Source of the DNA: Campylobacter avium LMG 24591
Lineage (GTDB): Bacteria; Campylobacterota; Campylobacteria; Campylobacterales; Campylobacteraceae
Assembly (NCBI RefSeq): GCF_002238335.1
Contig: NZ_CP022347.1
Location: 124,001 to 188,000, forward strand
DNA length: 64,000 bases
Direction: 5' to 3'
The notes under the pieces were generated by a model. The model ran no database searches and had not been told where the DNA came from. It was given only the letters and a program-made list of their open reading frames with translations. The translations under genes were made by a program, and so were the position numbers. Below, one piece after another: positions 16,777 to 27,594 of this stretch. How positions within the stretch are numbered: the stretch's first letter is position 1; every line of letters begins with the position of its first letter.

Positions 16777-19377
16777 TTATTGCTTTAAGTTTATAAGCGT
16801 GTTTAAAAGCTGGTCGCTTGTGGTTATGGTCTTTGAGCTTGCTTGATAGCCTCTTTGTATAACTATAAGATTAGTTAGAGAAAGGCTTAGGTCTGCATTT
16901 GACATTTCAAGCGAAGATGTAGCCATGTTTCCGCGACCACCTGTTCCTGATGTGCCTATGGTTAGAGTTCCGCTGTTTGAGCTTATTCTATACATATTTG
17001 AGCCTATTTCTTCAAGTCCAGCGTCGTTTGTAACATTACCCAAGGCTATTTGTCCTAGATACAGATTTACTCCATTATCAAAAGAGCCTATAATTCTTCC
17101 TTGTTGGTCTATCCTAGTATTTTCCATACCTTGTCTTAGGGTTCCTGGCTTGTAACCGTCTGTTTGTTGCTGTGAAATTCCAGAGGTTTGGTTGTTGCTC
17201 ACAAGCCCGTTAAAGCCTCCTGTTGCACCTAAATTTAGAGTTACTTGTTGATTTGGTGCTGAGCCGTTGTTACCGCTGAAATTTATACTTCTAGGATCGT
17301 ATGAAATCAAAGAGCCGTCGTTTCCAAAGCGAACAGAGCCTATGATGATATTATTTGGTCCTGCTCCTGTTGTGTTTATGGTAGCTGGTTCATCAACTCT
17401 TATCATCATTTGCCATTCATTACCACCGTCTATGGTAGTTGCGTGCTTAGTCCACTCTACATAGATATTATGCTGAGTTCCTAGTGAGTCAAAAATTTGC
17501 AAAGATGTTCCAAAAGATGAGAGGTATACATCAGATGAGGACTTATTTTGTGTGCCTGTGTTTAGTGTGCCTTCCCAGCCTTGAAAGATATTTGCTAGCT
17601 TGTCATTTGAGCTGATTAAATTTGTATCATCTCTAAAGCTAGTAACTTGTATATTAAGGTTTTTAGCTGCTACATTGTTGATAGCACCCGCGTTTTGATC
17701 AGTTGGTAAAGTGCTTGCCTCATCTGGGTTTGAGATAACGAAATTTCCAGTTTCATTTACAGTTATTATTACATTTTCATTTATATCAGCACCTGTTTGA
17801 CCAGTAGCTACGCCGTTAAAGCCAGGAATTCCATCATAATCCACGCCATATCTTGCGTCTCTTTGTAAAAGCTCTCTTAGATCCTCAGTTGTTCTAAAGA
17901 CTCTAGCTTGATTATTTAGCAAGGATCCGGTAGTTGTAGCAAGTCTATAAGCTTCTTCAGCTGGATCTTGTAGTTGAGGTCCAGCACCAACTGTCTGACC
18001 ACTCCAAGCTATGCCTGAGTCTGGATTATACATATCCTCTATGGCAGGAGCATTTGAGCTATAAGTGTATTTGTGGGCTGTGATTACTTGAACAGTTCTT
18101 CCGGTTACATTATCATTACCTGCTATCCAGTTTGAATTGTTTGTTCCGCCTTGTGCATTTGGTGATGTTATAGTAACTGCGTTAAAACCATTAGCCGCAG
18201 CATCCCATGTTATCCTATGCCTTTCACCTGCTGAGTTGGCTGGATTTACTGTTAGGCTGATATTTTTCATATTATCAGTTTGACCCTCGCCATTTGTGTT
18301 TATAAAGTCTATCCCAGAGCCATCAGATTTTGCTACCGCTCTAACGCCTGTTCCAGCTCTAGTATCAGTAGGACTTGTGTAGGTGTTGATATACTCAACT
18401 GCTTGTTGCAAGCTTGTGATTTGGTCATTTCTTATATTTACACCATTTATGGTTATATCAAGTGTAACAGGATTTCCCTCTACCTGTCCCCAGTAAATCG
18501 CTCCAGCTTGAGTTTGTTGCAAATTTTGATCAAATACAGCAGGAGCTTGACCACCAAAGGTATCACCTGTTGAATAAGTCGCATCAGCAAAGCTTACCCA
18601 AAAGCCTTGTCCATCTCTTAAATTTATAGATTCTACATTGTCTCCACTTCCTGTGAAAACAGAACCCATATCAACGCCTTTTTCTGCTATGGCTGTGGCG
18701 TTTGATGAGGTGGTATAAAACTGTGTGTTTCCTGCATCGTTTTCATCAGAGCCAATACCTGTTCTTGTGTTAAAGCCATGAACAGAATCAAGGCTATAAA
18801 TAGGCCTTGCGGTGCTTTCGGTAATAGTTCCGCCACTATTTAAGCTAGCGTTTAGCCAAATTTCTGAGCTAGGATTAGCAGGGATTGTCATAGCAGGGTC
18901 CCATTTTAAATTTGTAGCTGGTTGGGTAGTGTCTATCCTACCGGTAACCGGGTCTCTGTTCCAGCCTTGAACTACATATCCATTTGTTGTAACGAAATTT
19001 CCAGCCGCATCAACATTAAATGAACCATCTCTTGTAAGGTATTTGTTGTTACCGCCGTCATTTGATACTAGAAAATATCCGTTTCCATCAATTGCCACAT
19101 CATAAGAGCGGCTTGTTGTTTGTATAGAGCCTTGAGAGTGAACACGCATGGTTGAATTTGCACTAACTCCAAGACCAATTTGCATAGCATTTTGTCCGCC
19201 AAGCGTTCCTGATGGGGTTGTGGCTATTGCCATAGTTTGAGAAAACATAGTGTTGTAATTTACACGAGAGTATTTAAATCCGTAGGTATTAACATTTGCG
19301 ATGTTGTTACCTTCCACATCCATACCTATCTGGTGAACTCTAAGACCTGATACACCAGACCAAAGCGATCTCATCAT
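16777..19377 (-). CDS. flgE: Flagellar hook protein FlgE
   Basis: An 866-residue hook subunit, the universal joint between basal body and filament. The N-terminal helix MRSLWSGVSGLRVHQIGMDVEGNNIANVNTYGFK and the C-terminal SNADLSLSLTNLIVIQRGYQASSKTI form the conserved D0 coiled coil. The central part is the large, variable surface domain that makes Campylobacter hooks long, about twice the length of enterobacterial FlgE, like C. jejuni FlgE (Cj1729c). A sigma54 promoter lies upstream and AAAGGA precedes the double ATG. It is a single-gene unit ending at the 16747-16772 terminator. Confidence 0.97.
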   Translation of the reverse strand: MMRSLWSGVSGLRVHQIGMDVEGNNIANVNTYGFKYSRVNYNTMFSQTMAIATTPSGTLGGQNAMQIGLGVSANSTMRVHSQGSIQTTSRSYDVAIDGNGYFLVSNDGGNNKYLTRDGSFNVDAAGNFVTTNGYVVQGWNRDPVTGRIDTTQPATNLKWDPAMTIPANPSSEIWLNASLNSGGTITESTARPIYSLDSVHGFNTRTGIGSDENDAGNTQFYTTSSNATAIAEKGVDMGSVFTGSGDNVESINLRDGQGFWVSFADATYSTGDTFGGQAPAVFDQNLQQTQAGAIYWGQVEGNPVTLDITINGVNIRNDQITSLQQAVEYINTYTSPTDTRAGTGVRAVAKSDGSGIDFINTNGEGQTDNMKNISLTVNPANSAGERHRITWDAAANGFNAVTITSPNAQGGTNNSNWIAGNDNVTGRTVQVITAHKYTYSSNAPAIEDMYNPDSGIAWSGQTVGAGPQLQDPAEEAYRLATTTGSLLNNQARVFRTTEDLRELLQRDARYGVDYDGIPGFNGVATGQTGADINENVIITVNETGNFVISNPDEASTLPTDQNAGAINNVAAKNLNIQVTSFRDDTNLISSNDKLANIFQGWEGTLNTGTQNKSSSDVYLSSFGTSLQIFDSLGTQHNIYVEWTKHATTIDGGNEWQMMIRVDEPATINTTGAGPNNIIIGSVRFGNDGSLISYDPRSINFSGNNGSAPNQQVTLNLGATGGFNGLVSNNQTSGISQQQTDGYKPGTLRQGMENTRIDQQGRIIGSFDNGVNLYLGQIALGNVTNDAGLEEIGSNMYRISSNSGTLTIGTSGTGGRGNMATSSLEMSNADLSLSLTNLIVIQRGYQASSKTITTSDQLLNTLINLKQ

Positions 19378-19413
19378 AGTGAATCCTTTATAAAATTTTG
19401 CTTGTCAAACTAA

Positions 19414-19430
19414 AGCAAAAGCCGTTCCAA
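19414..19430 (-). promoter_or_regulatory. Sigma54 (RpoN) promoter of flgE
   Basis: The minus strand reads TTGGAACGGCTTTTGCT. The GG and GC doublets have the -24/-12 spacing and match the Campylobacter RpoN form TTGGAAC-N5-TTGCT. It lies 37 bases before the flgE start. In C. jejuni hook and rod genes are RpoN/FlgSR-dependent. Confidence 0.9.
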
Positions 19431-19586
19431 ATTTTGTAAAAATAATTACAAAATTTTAAAAATTTGTGAATTTTTTGTTCTTTCGTGCAAGGGGTGCTGC
19501 TGTGAAAGGTGATAGTGCTTTGGTGTTTTAAGCTGATTTTGCTTTTAGTAATAAATTTATGTTGAATGCGAAAGTACTTTAGGTTA

Positions 19587-19636
19587 AGCTCTCATGTCCT
19601 TGGCAAAAGCCTTGTAAGAGAGCTAAAATGGCTTTT
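19587..19636. other. Nested hairpins between flgE and gmhA, possible small RNA
   Basis: AGCTCTC (19587-19593) pairs with GAGAGCT (19618-19624), and AAAAGCC (19605-19611) can alternatively pair with GGCTTTT (19630-19636). A minus-strand TATAAT (19664-19669) lies just upstream. A short minus-strand RNA could start near 19657. The rest of the 299-base gap (19378-19676) holds only the flgE promoter and AT-rich sequence. Confidence 0.3.
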
Positions 19637-19676
19637 TCACTTTTGTCAAAACCTCCGGCTAAAATTATAGCTTGCA

Positions 19677-20261
19677 TTAGTTTTTCTTTTTAAAAAGCTC
19701 TTCCTCAACGATTGCACAGATGATATGTCCTATCATGATGTGAGATTCTTGTATAAAGGGAGTTATCTTTGAGGGTACTTTTATGCAGACATCGCAAAGT
19801 TCATCCATAGCACCTTGATTTGAGCCTGTTAGCCCCACGCTTATGACACCTTTTTCTTTGCACATTTTAAGGGCTTCTACTATGTTTTTGCTATTGCCAC
19901 TTGTTGAAAGTCCAAAAAAGATGTCACCGCTGTTTGCTTGCGCCTGAATTTGCCTAGCAAAAAGCCTTTCGTAGCCGTAATCATTGCCTATGGCTGTTAG
20001 TATGCTAGTGTCTGTTGTTAGGGCTATTGATGGAAGTCCCTCTCTGTCAAAATAAAATCTTGACACAAATTCAGCCGCTATATGCTGTGCGTCAGCTGCT
20101 GAGCCGCCGTTTCCTGCTAAAAGGGTCTTTTTGCCATTTTTGTAGGCATTTATGACTAAGCTTGCCACCTCTTGAATTTGTTTTAGTAAATTTTCATCTT
20201 TTAAAATACTTGTTTTAGTATCTATACTTGTTTGTATGTGAGTTTTTATAAAATCTTGCAT
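19677..20261 (-). CDS. gmhA: Phosphoheptose isomerase (sedoheptulose-7-phosphate isomerase)
   Basis: A 194-residue SIS-domain enzyme that converts sedoheptulose 7-phosphate to D-glycero-D-manno-heptose 7-phosphate for the LOS core or capsule heptose. The signature LLAGNGGSAADAQHIAAEFVSRFYF, TTDTSILTAIGNDYGYE, GLSTSGNSKNI and the C-terminal QESHIMIGHIICAIVEEELF are all present. It resembles C. jejuni GmhA (Cj1149c) more than I would expect for the capsular paralogue, but none of the other heptose genes are here. A glycosyltransferase gene is its upstream neighbour on the same strand, 39 bases away. Confidence 0.93.
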   Translation of the reverse strand: MQDFIKTHIQTSIDTKTSILKDENLLKQIQEVASLVINAYKNGKKTLLAGNGGSAADAQHIAAEFVSRFYFDREGLPSIALTTDTSILTAIGNDYGYERLFARQIQAQANSGDIFFGLSTSGNSKNIVEALKMCKEKGVISVGLTGSNQGAMDELCDVCIKVPSKITPFIQESHIMIGHIICAIVEEELFKKKN

Positions 20262-20300
20262 AATAGCCTCCTTAAATGCTAAATTCTAACACAAAAAATA

Positions 20301-21488
20301 TTAATCTAGCTTATTAACTTTCGCAAACAAGCTCTCATCATCTTTAAAATCTTTTCTAGCCTCATCAAACATTTGCAAAAGCTTATCCACGCACAAAGAT
20401 AGCTCGTATTTTGCAACCGAATTTTTGTACGCTGTTTGCATTTTTTTAAGCTCATCTTGATTTTCTATCCAATACTTTATTTTCTTATTCAAGTCTTTGA
20501 TGTCATTTGTTTTAAACAGGCTTCGTTCGTCAAGGGCAAATTGATTAGTAGCTGAAATTTTAGAATCAGCAATCACAGGCACAAGCCCTAAAGAAATGGC
20601 CTCTAAGCACGATATAGCCTCGCTTTCTACCTCAGCTGCATGCACATAAAGGTCCATAGATACAAGCTTTTGCATAAGCAGAGAATTTTCTAAAAAGCCA
20701 AATTCACACTCGTTTGCTAAAAGCTTGGAACATAGATTTTTAAGATAGTCCTGTCTTGGTCCTAGGCCGTGTAGGTGGAGTTTGATTTGCTTTGAGTATT
20801 TATTTGTAGCAAGGGCTTTGATAAGCACATCTTGTCTTTTTTCTTTTGAAAATCTGCCCACAGAAACTATGTTAAAAAAGCCATTTTCCTCTTTTTTTGC
20901 TTGTGAGTTTTGCACGCTTAGTTCAAAACCGTTACTAATAACATAAGTTTTAGCCTTATATCCTATGCGTTTTAACTCATCTTGCATAAGCTTTGAAGGG
21001 CAGTGTATGTGGTGAGCGTAAGCATAAAAATGCCTGTAAAAGCGTCTGTATAAATAGTCGTTGAAAAAGTCAAAATTAAAATTCATATTATAGCTGATGT
21101 GTTGAGGTTGCAGGTGAAAGGCTGTGGTGTAGGGAATTTTAAGCTCTTTGCAAAGCTTTATGCCCTCTATTTCAAGTGCAAAGGGCAGAAAAAAATGCAC
21201 TATATCACAACCTTGAAAAGCCTTTTTCATGAGATTAATATCAGGTTTTGCAAAACGCATATGTTGTTTGTGTGAAATTTCAGTAACTAAGGGTATGTAA
21301 TTTTCCTTGCAAAGATACAATTTCTCGCCAAATTCACCCTCTTCATACTCTAGTTTTTCCTTATCTTTAACAGCTACTATTCTTACTTCATGTCCTTTTT
21401 GTCTGAGCATTTTAGCACTTCTAAAAGCACTCATTGAGGTGCCGTTGCTTCTATCTTTATAAACATCAACCACAAAGCAAATAATCAT
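20301..21488 (-). CDS. GT4-family glycosyltransferase
   Basis: A protein of about 395 residues with the two-domain GT-B fold. The N-terminal part, DVYKDRSNGTSMSAFRSAKMLRQKGHEVRIVAV, is typical of GT4 enzymes that glycosylate lipids. The C-terminal donor-binding part carries SVGRFSKEKRQDVLIKAL and the EX7E-like VESEAISCLEAISLGLVPVIAD. Acceptor and sugar are unknown; the pairing with gmhA hints at LOS or another surface glycan. I start at the ATG at 21488 because AAAGGAG precedes it; a frame extension to 21545 lacks such a site. No equivalent in this position of C. jejuni is known to me. Confidence 0.8.
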   Translation of the reverse strand: MIICFVVDVYKDRSNGTSMSAFRSAKMLRQKGHEVRIVAVKDKEKLEYEEGEFGEKLYLCKENYIPLVTEISHKQHMRFAKPDINLMKKAFQGCDIVHFFLPFALEIEGIKLCKELKIPYTTAFHLQPQHISYNMNFNFDFFNDYLYRRFYRHFYAYAHHIHCPSKLMQDELKRIGYKAKTYVISNGFELSVQNSQAKKEENGFFNIVSVGRFSKEKRQDVLIKALATNKYSKQIKLHLHGLGPRQDYLKNLCSKLLANECEFGFLENSLLMQKLVSMDLYVHAAEVESEAISCLEAISLGLVPVIADSKISATNQFALDERSLFKTNDIKDLNKKIKYWIENQDELKKMQTAYKNSVAKYELSLCVDKLLQMFDEARKDFKDDESLFAKVNKLD

Positions 21489-21575
21489 AATTTCTCCTTT
21501 AAAAAATAATATAATAAAATAATAAAAACTTTCATTAATTACCAAAATTTAAGTGCTACATTAAATTCTTTATTG

Positions 21576-21581
21576 TATAAT
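21576..21581 (+). promoter_or_regulatory. -10 element for fabZ operon
   Basis: TTGTATAAT, a consensus extended -10, lies 31 bases before fabZ in the gap divergent from the glycosyltransferase gene. Confidence 0.6.
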
Positions 21582-21612
21582 TTAGGCTTTACAATTTCCA
21601 AAAGGTTAAATC

Positions 21613-22053
21613 ATGATGGATGCTATGCAAATTCAAGCTATACTACCACACAGATACCCATTTTTTCTAGTAGATAAGATTACTGAGCTAAAGATTGGTG
21701 AAGTAGTAAGAGGATATAAAAATATCACTATAAACGAGCAAGTTTTTATGGGGCATTTTCCGGGACACCCTATATATCCTGGTGTTTTGATACTTGAGGG
21801 TATGGCACAAACAGGCGGAGTTTTAGCCTTTGAAAGTATGGAAGATAAGGTAAATCCTAAGGAAAAGGTCGTGTATTTTACAGGTATAGACAAGGCGAAA
21901 TTTAGAAATCCTGTGCGTCCGGGCGATAGGCTTGATTATGAAATGCAAGTGATTAAAAACAGAGGCAATATGTGGATTTTTCAAGGCAAAGCCTTTGTAG
22001 ATAATGCTTTGGTTGCTGAAGCTGAACTAAAAGCTATGATAATGGATAAGTAA
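21613..22053 (+). CDS. fabZ: 3-hydroxyacyl-ACP dehydratase
   Basis: A 146-residue hot-dog-fold dehydratase of fatty acid elongation. [14 protein letters not shown] and [20 protein letters not shown] hold the catalytic His (near 50) and Glu (near 63). It heads a plus-strand operon with lpxA, clpX, mreB and mreC; its stop overlaps the lpxA start by one base (TAATG). The same order occurs in C. jejuni Cj0273-Cj0277. It supplies 3-hydroxyacyl-ACP chains balanced against LpxA use. Confidence 0.96.
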   Translation: MMDAMQIQAILPHRYPFFLVDKITELKIGEVVRGYKNITINEQVFMGHFPGHPIYPGVLILEGMAQTGGVLAFESMEDKVNPKEKVVYFTGIDKAKFRNPVRPGDRLDYEMQVIKNRGNMWIFQGKAFVDNALVAEAELKAMIMDK

Positions 22054-22841
22054 TGGCTAAAATCCACCCAAGTGCAGTTGTTGAAGATGGTGCGATTTTA
22101 GGAGCTAATGTAGAGGTTGAAGCCTACGCATACATAGGTAAAAATGTTAAGATAGGCGACAATAGCATTATAAAACAGGGTGCTAGAATTTTATCTAATA
22201 CCCAAATAGGCGATAACAGTCGCGTTTTTTCTTATGCTATAGTTGGAGACATACCTCAGGATATATCTTATAAAGATGATATAAGCTCAGGAGTGATAAT
22301 AGGCTCTAACGCGACTATAAGGGAATTTGTTACTATAAATTCAGGCACTGCGAAGGGCGATGGTTATACCAAGATAGGGGACAATGCCTTTATAATGGCT
22401 TATGTGCATATAGCGCATGATTGCAAGCTTGGCTCTAACATCATCTTGGCAAATAACGCTACTTTAGCAGGCCATGTAGAGCTTGGCGATTACACTGTTG
22501 TTGGCGGGCTTACCCCTATACATCAGTTCGTAAAAGTAGGCGAGGGTGCCATGATAGCAGGGGCTTCAGCTCTTTCTCAAGACATAGTGCCTTTTTGTCT
22601 AGCAGAGGGCAATAGAGCTAGCATTAGAAGTCTAAATTTAGTAGGCATTAGGCGAAGATTTGATAAAGATGAGGTCGAGATTATAAACAAGGCTTACAAA
22701 TTTTTGTTTAAAAAAGGCTCCTTGAAAGATAATGCACAAGAATTGCTACAAAATACACAAAGTGAAAATGTTAAAAAGATGTGTTCTTTTATCTTAGAGA
22801 CTAAGAGGGGAATTCCTATTTACAAAAGGAAAGAAGTATGA
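22053..22841 (+). CDS. lpxA: UDP-N-acetylglucosamine acyltransferase
   Basis: A 262-residue left-handed beta-helix enzyme that adds the first 3-hydroxyacyl chain to UDP-GlcNAc, the first step of lipid A synthesis. Many hexapeptide repeats are visible ([28 protein letters not shown]). The catalytic His lies in [12 protein letters not shown] near residue 121, and the C-terminal helical bundle is present ([14 protein letters not shown]). It overlaps clpX by 4 nt. Confidence 0.97.
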   Translation: MAKIHPSAVVEDGAILGANVEVEAYAYIGKNVKIGDNSIIKQGARILSNTQIGDNSRVFSYAIVGDIPQDISYKDDISSGVIIGSNATIREFVTINSGTAKGDGYTKIGDNAFIMAYVHIAHDCKLGSNIILANNATLAGHVELGDYTVVGGLTPIHQFVKVGEGAMIAGASALSQDIVPFCLAEGNRASIRSLNLVGIRRRFDKDEVEIINKAYKFLFKKGSLKDNAQELLQNTQSENVKKMCSFILETKRGIPIYKRKEV

Positions 22842-24076
22842 AAAAAAAGTGTAGTTTTTGCGGTGGTGCTGAAAGCTCACAAAGAAGACTTTTAGGTAGC
22901 GGGATTAATAACGAATCTTTCATCTGTGTTTTTTGCATAGAAGCGTCATACAGAGTTTTTTTTGGAAACGAGTCCTTAAAAGAGCTAGAATTAGACAGCG
23001 ATAAAGAGGAAATCGAATTTAAAAATATCACTCCAAAAGAGCTAAAAGAACACCTAGATAAGTATGTCATAGGTCAAGATAGGGCTAAAAAGATATTTAG
23101 CGTTGGTGTTTATAATCATTATAAAAGAATTTTCAGGGCTGAATTACAAGACGATGATACTGAGTTGTTTAAGTCAAATATTTTATTAGTTGGGCCAACA
23201 GGCAGCGGCAAAACTCTCTTAGCCCAAACCTTGGCTAAATTTTTAGATGTGCCTATAGCGATTTGTGATGCTACTTCCTTAACTGAGGCCGGTTATGTTG
23301 GGGAGGATGTGGAAAATATCCTAACAAGATTGCTTCAAGCAGCAGACGGCAGCATAGAAAAAGCACAAATGGGAATAGTTTTTATAGACGAGATAGACAA
23401 GATTGCAAGAATGAGCGAAAACCGCTCCATAACAAGAGATGTTAGCGGCGAGGGAGTGCAGCAAGCTTTGCTTAAAATAATAGAAGGCTCCTTAGTAAAT
23501 GTGCCACCAAAGGGCGGCAGAAAGCACCCTAACCAAGATTTTATACAAATTGACACTTCAAACATACTTTTTGTATGCGGTGGTGCCTTTGACGGTATAG
23601 AAAATATCATCAAAAGAAAGATGGGCGATAAGGTTGTAGGCTTCTTTGATGAGGATGAGGATAAAATAAAACAAACTGTTATGGAAAAGATAGAGCCAGA
23701 TGACTTGGTGCATTTTGGGCTTATACCAGAGCTTATAGGCAGATTGCATGTAATAGCCTCTTTAAATGAGCTTAATGAAGATGATATGATAAGAATTTTA
23801 ACAGAGCCAAAAAACGCCATTATAAAGCAGTATCAAAAGCTTTTTGCGATAGACGGCGTTAATTTAAAATTCGAAGATGATGCGCTAAGAGAGATAGCCA
23901 GGCTTTCTTTGGAGAGAAAAACCGGTGCTAGAGGGCTTAGGAGTATCATAGAAGAACTTATGGTGGATTTGATGTTTGAGCTGCCAGAGTATAAAAATTA
24001 TGATATAATCATAACTAAAGATGTGGTAAAAGACGGCGCCAAGCCTTTATTCATAAAAACAAAAAGGGTGGGATAA
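22838..24076 (+). CDS. clpX: ATP-dependent Clp protease ATP-binding subunit ClpX
   Basis: A 412-residue AAA+ unfoldase that feeds proteins to ClpP. The N-terminal zinc-binding domain is complete (CSFCGG and CVFCIEA). Walker A GPTGSGKT is near 123, Walker [11 protein letters not shown] near 183, and the pore loop GYVGEDVE and the IGF-type VVGFFDE loop are recognisable. ATGA overlap with lpxA and one-base overlap with mreB indicate translational coupling. Confidence 0.97.
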   Translation: MKKKCSFCGGAESSQRRLLGSGINNESFICVFCIEASYRVFFGNESLKELELDSDKEEIEFKNITPKELKEHLDKYVIGQDRAKKIFSVGVYNHYKRIFRAELQDDDTELFKSNILLVGPTGSGKTLLAQTLAKFLDVPIAICDATSLTEAGYVGEDVENILTRLLQAADGSIEKAQMGIVFIDEIDKIARMSENRSITRDVSGEGVQQALLKIIEGSLVNVPPKGGRKHPNQDFIQIDTSNILFVCGGAFDGIENIIKRKMGDKVVGFFDEDEDKIKQTVMEKIEPDDLVHFGLIPELIGRLHVIASLNELNEDDMIRILTEPKNAIIKQYQKLFAIDGVNLKFEDDALREIARLSLERKTGARGLRSIIEELMVDLMFELPEYKNYDIIITKDVVKDGAKPLFIKTKRVG

Positions 24077-25116
24077 TGATATTTGATCAAGTAATAGGTT
24101 TTTTCTCTAGCGATATGGGTATAGATTTAGGAACAGCAAATACTTTGGTTTTAGTTAAGGACAAGGGTATAATCATAAATGAGCCATCTGTTGTAGCTGT
24201 TGAGCGAGAAAGATACGGTGGCAAGGCTAAAATTCTAGCTGTTGGTAAGGAAGCTAAGGAAATGGTGGGCAAAACCCCTGCTAATATAGAAGCCATTAGG
24301 CCTATGAAAGACGGGGTTATAGCTGATTTTGATATGACTGAAAAGATGATTAGGTATTTCATAGAAAAAACCCACAGACGCAAGAATTTCCTAAGACCAA
24401 GGATAGTTATATCAGTACCTTACGGACTTACACAAGTTGAAAGAAAGGCTGTTAGAGAAAGTGCTTTAAGTGCTGGAGCAAGGGAGGTTTTTTTGATAGA
24501 AGAGCCTATGGCTGCAGCAATCGGTGCAAATTTAGCCATACAAGAACCTAAGGGAAATTTGGTTGTTGATATAGGTGGCGGAACGACAGAAATTGGCGTT
24601 ACCTCGCTGGGCGGTTTGGTTATTTCAAAGTCCATAAGAACAGCTGGTGATAAGCTTGATATGAGTATAGTAAACTATGTGAAAGAAAAATATAACTTAG
24701 TCATAGGCGAAAGAACAGGGGAGGAAATCAAAATTTCCATAGGCTCAGCCTATCAGCTAAACAAAGAACTAAGCATGATAATCAAGGGTAGAGACCAAGT
24801 AAGCGGTCTTTTATCAAGGGTTGAGCTTACGAGCGAAGATGTTAGAGAGGCTATGAGAGAAAATTTAAAAGAAATCGTAGACGCCCTAAAAGTTGTGCTT
24901 GAGTCTATGCCACCGGATTTGGCCTCTGATATAGTAGAAAATGGCATAGTTTTAACCGGCGGCGGAGCCTTAATAAGAGGGCTTGACAAGTATCTATCAG
25001 AAAGCGTGAGACTTCCTGTATATATAGCCGATGAACCTTTGCTAGCCGTTGCTAGAGGAACGGGTAAAATTTTAGAAGAGATTGCCTTGCTAAAACAACT
25101 AACTAATGAAGAATAA
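24076..25116 (+). CDS. mreB: Rod shape-determining protein MreB
   Basis: A 346-residue bacterial actin that guides lateral wall synthesis and cell shape. Actin-fold nucleotide motifs are present: [11 protein letters not shown] (phosphate 1), [13 protein letters not shown] (phosphate 2) and [16 protein letters not shown] (adenosine). The N-terminal amphipathic stretch [13 protein letters not shown] precedes the fold. The 3' end overlaps mreC by 11 nt. Confidence 0.97.
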   Translation: MIFDQVIGFFSSDMGIDLGTANTLVLVKDKGIIINEPSVVAVERERYGGKAKILAVGKEAKEMVGKTPANIEAIRPMKDGVIADFDMTEKMIRYFIEKTHRRKNFLRPRIVISVPYGLTQVERKAVRESALSAGAREVFLIEEPMAAAIGANLAIQEPKGNLVVDIGGGTTEIGVTSLGGLVISKSIRTAGDKLDMSIVNYVKEKYNLVIGERTGEEIKISIGSAYQLNKELSMIIKGRDQVSGLLSRVELTSEDVREAMRENLKEIVDALKVVLESMPPDLASDIVENGIVLTGGGALIRGLDKYLSESVRLPVYIADEPLLAVARGTGKILEEIALLKQLTNEE

Positions 25117-25855
25117 AATTTTTTTAATTTTAATATTATCTTTTTTAGTTTTTATATCTTTGCATTATGGGGAAAATATAAAAAATAATCTCCTTAAAAT
25201 AAATGATATGCTCGTAAATTCAGGCTATAGCGTGAGTGATTACATAGGAAATAGCATAAGCGAGCATTTCAACCAAGCAGAGCAAATAAGGCTTTTAAAG
25301 GAACAAAACCAAAAGCTAGAAGAAAGCAATGCCCTTGTATCAACCTTTGCAAATCAGTTAAATTTGCTTTTAGAGGACAAAAATTCCACTCAGTATTTCC
25401 CGCAGGTTTCTTTAGTTAGGGCTATTTCTTATGTTAATATCAATGATTATAACCGCCTTTGGCTTTCTAGTACCAGCTTTAGTGGCAACAAAAACAGAGG
25501 TTTGATATATAAAGGATACACAGCCGGCATAGTTATACTAAAGGAAGGCCGCCCTATGGCTTTGTTGCAGCAAGATGAAGACTGCGTTTTTTCTGTATAT
25601 ATAGGAGAGCAAAAGGTTCCGGGCGTTTTGCAGGGCAATGGAAGCGATGTAAGGCTTAAATTTATCCCAAAAACTCAAAAGATAAAAGCAGGAGACACGG
25701 TTTATACAAGCGGGCTTGATAATATATTTTTTTCAGGCGTTCCGGTAGGCACGGTAAAAAGCGTTATAGATGATGATATATATCAAAGTGCTATCATAGA
25801 ACCATTTGCACATATAGCCTTGCCAAGCTATATGTATATGGTTGATAATTTATAG
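25106..25855 (+). CDS. mreC: Rod shape-determining protein MreC
   Basis: A 249-residue inner-membrane protein that links MreB to the periplasmic wall machinery. One N-terminal TM helix (about 3-20), a coiled coil (about 50-75) and the beta-rich periplasmic core with [17 protein letters not shown] and [17 protein letters not shown] are visible. It ends the fabZ-mreC operon and overlaps the 3' end of the convergent chemoreceptor gene by 6 nt. In C. jejuni carB lies nearby; it is absent here. Confidence 0.92.
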   Translation: MKNKIFLILILSFLVFISLHYGENIKNNLLKINDMLVNSGYSVSDYIGNSISEHFNQAEQIRLLKEQNQKLEESNALVSTFANQLNLLLEDKNSTQYFPQVSLVRAISYVNINDYNRLWLSSTSFSGNKNRGLIYKGYTAGIVILKEGRPMALLQQDEDCVFSVYIGEQKVPGVLQGNGSDVRLKFIPKTQKIKAGDTVYTSGLDNIFFSGVPVGTVKSVIDDDIYQSAIIEPFAHIALPSYMYMVDNL

Positions 25856-27493
25856 TTTAAATAACTTAACTTCTTGCTGTAAATTTCTTGCTATGTCTTT
25901 TAAGTCTTGTGTTGTTTGTCTGTTTTGAGTTATGGTATTTTGCGTTTGCACAGAGATGTCGGCATTTTTATTTACCATGGCTTCTATTTCTTCAAGTAGT
26001 TTGATTTGCTCTGCTACTTCGTTATTAACCTCTTCAGCCTTTAGTAAGCTATCATTTGTTTGCTTTAAAATAAGCTCCATATTGTCTCTCATCTTGTCGC
26101 TTAAGTCTTTTCCTTGCATGATTAGAGGTATGGACTGCTCTATGGCTTGTGCTGTGGCAACTGTTTCTTCTTGTATTTTTTGATTTATGGCTGTGATTTG
26201 ATTAGTAGCAGCACCTGTTTTATCAGCTAAAGCCCTTATTTCATCAGCCACAACAGCAAAGCCGCGTCCTATTTCACCAGCACGAGCCGCTTCAATAGCA
26301 GCGTTTAAGGCTAGTAAATTTGTTTGGTCTGTGATTTCGCTTATGAGCTCTGTACTAGCACCTATGGTTTGAGCCTGTTCTGTTAAGAATGAAATTTGTT
26401 CTGAAGTCTTTGTGCTACTTTGCGCGACAGTTTCCATTCCCTGTGCTGTTTCTTGCACTGAAATCATACTTTCTTCGCATATTTGCTTGGTATTTTTTGA
26501 ATTTTGCTCTGTTTCATCAGTCATTTTAGATATAGCTCTTGTCTTATCTACCAATTTATTTATGGATTTTGCTGATTGTAAGGACAAATCACTTTGCGTT
26601 GTGGTAGCATTTTGCGCGTTATTAAATACATCAGTTACAACATCTACTCTTTGATTGATTAAATTTGCCAAAGAAAAGATTTTTTGCACAGTCTCTCTTA
26701 ACTGAGCTTGCATTTTCTTAACAGAATCCAAAATACTATCGTTAAATTTGCTTTGTATGTCTATCCTTAAATTTCCAGAGGCAACCTCAGCTATAACAGC
26801 TTTTACATATGAAGGCTCGCCTCCAACTGAATGTTTGATGTATCTTACTATGAAAAAGGCTATCACAAAAGATAAGATAAGGGCTAGAACAATGATGATA
26901 GACATTATAGGTATAAAAGATGAGATAAGCTCTAGAGCATTGTTAGTTAGTTGTTGATTTTTGGATTCATAATGGTCTATAACCTTGTTTATGCTAGCAA
27001 GCCAATTTATAAACTGTTCTCTAGCCTTTTGTAAGATTAGCTCATCAGCACCTTGCTTGTCCGAGTTTTTTATAAGCTCTATGATTTTAGCGTAAGTGTC
27101 CATGGTTTCTTTTTTTATGGCATTTATATCATCATACATCGCTTTTTCTTGCGAATTTAACATGCCCTTTTGTATAAATTTCGCAAATTCTACATCAGCC
27201 TTATCATAATCTTCTTCTAGTTTTCTTATATCTTGTAAGGTTTTATCTAAATCAGCCGGGTCATTGCTTATTATAGCAGCGTCTCTTATAAGTATAGACC
27301 TATCATGAACCGAACCACGAAAATTTATTGCCTGACGAGAAATAACAGAGTTGATATTTGTTGCTGTTTGTAAGGTTTCATCCAAAAACATAATCCTAAG
27401 TACAGAAAAACCAGCTACTGCTACGATAATAGCTATCATACAAGTAAAACCTAAGTAAAGTTTTGCCGAAATGCTTAATCCTTTAGATTTCAT
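25850..27493 (-). CDS. Methyl-accepting chemotaxis protein, four-helix-bundle sensor
   Basis: A chemoreceptor of about 547 residues. TM1 at about 10-31, a helical periplasmic domain of 4HB_MCP type ([21 protein letters not shown]), and TM2 near 195-217 precede a HAMP-like segment and a signalling helix bundle. The hairpin tip contains [39 protein letters not shown] place the start at 27493 because AGGTGG lies 5 bases before this ATG; an in-frame GTG at 27502 is less likely. Its signalling domain differs from that shared by the two other receptors here. The ligand is unknown. Confidence 0.9.
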   Translation of the reverse strand: MKSKGLSISAKLYLGFTCMIAIIVAVAGFSVLRIMFLDETLQTATNINSVISRQAINFRGSVHDRSILIRDAAIISNDPADLDKTLQDIRKLEEDYDKADVEFAKFIQKGMLNSQEKAMYDDINAIKKETMDTYAKIIELIKNSDKQGADELILQKAREQFINWLASINKVIDHYESKNQQLTNNALELISSFIPIMSIIIVLALILSFVIAFFIVRYIKHSVGGEPSYVKAVIAEVASGNLRIDIQSKFNDSILDSVKKMQAQLRETVQKIFSLANLINQRVDVVTDVFNNAQNATTTQSDLSLQSAKSINKLVDKTRAISKMTDETEQNSKNTKQICEESMISVQETAQGMETVAQSSTKTSEQISFLTEQAQTIGASTELISEITDQTNLLALNAAIEAARAGEIGRGFAVVADEIRALADKTGAATNQITAINQKIQEETVATAQAIEQSIPLIMQGKDLSDKMRDNMELILKQTNDSLLKAEEVNNEVAEQIKLLEEIEAMVNKNADISVQTQNTITQNRQTTQDLKDIARNLQQEVKLFKL

Positions 27494-27521
27494 ACAAACC
27501 ACCTATTAATTAATTTTCTAT

Positions 27522-27527
27522 ATTATA
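27522..27527 (-). promoter_or_regulatory. -10 element for the chemoreceptor gene
   Basis: Minus-strand GTGTATAAT lies about 29 bases before the start at 27493, a good extended -10. Confidence 0.55.
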
Positions 27528-27594
27528 CACAAAAAAGTAAGAAACAAGTTAATTGATTAAGAGATAAATTTTATCTAAATGTCTAGGATATGTT

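Noticed and set aside
23335-23820. 161-codon open frame opposite clpX
   Set aside because: It lies wholly inside the conserved AAA+ domain and shows no family features.
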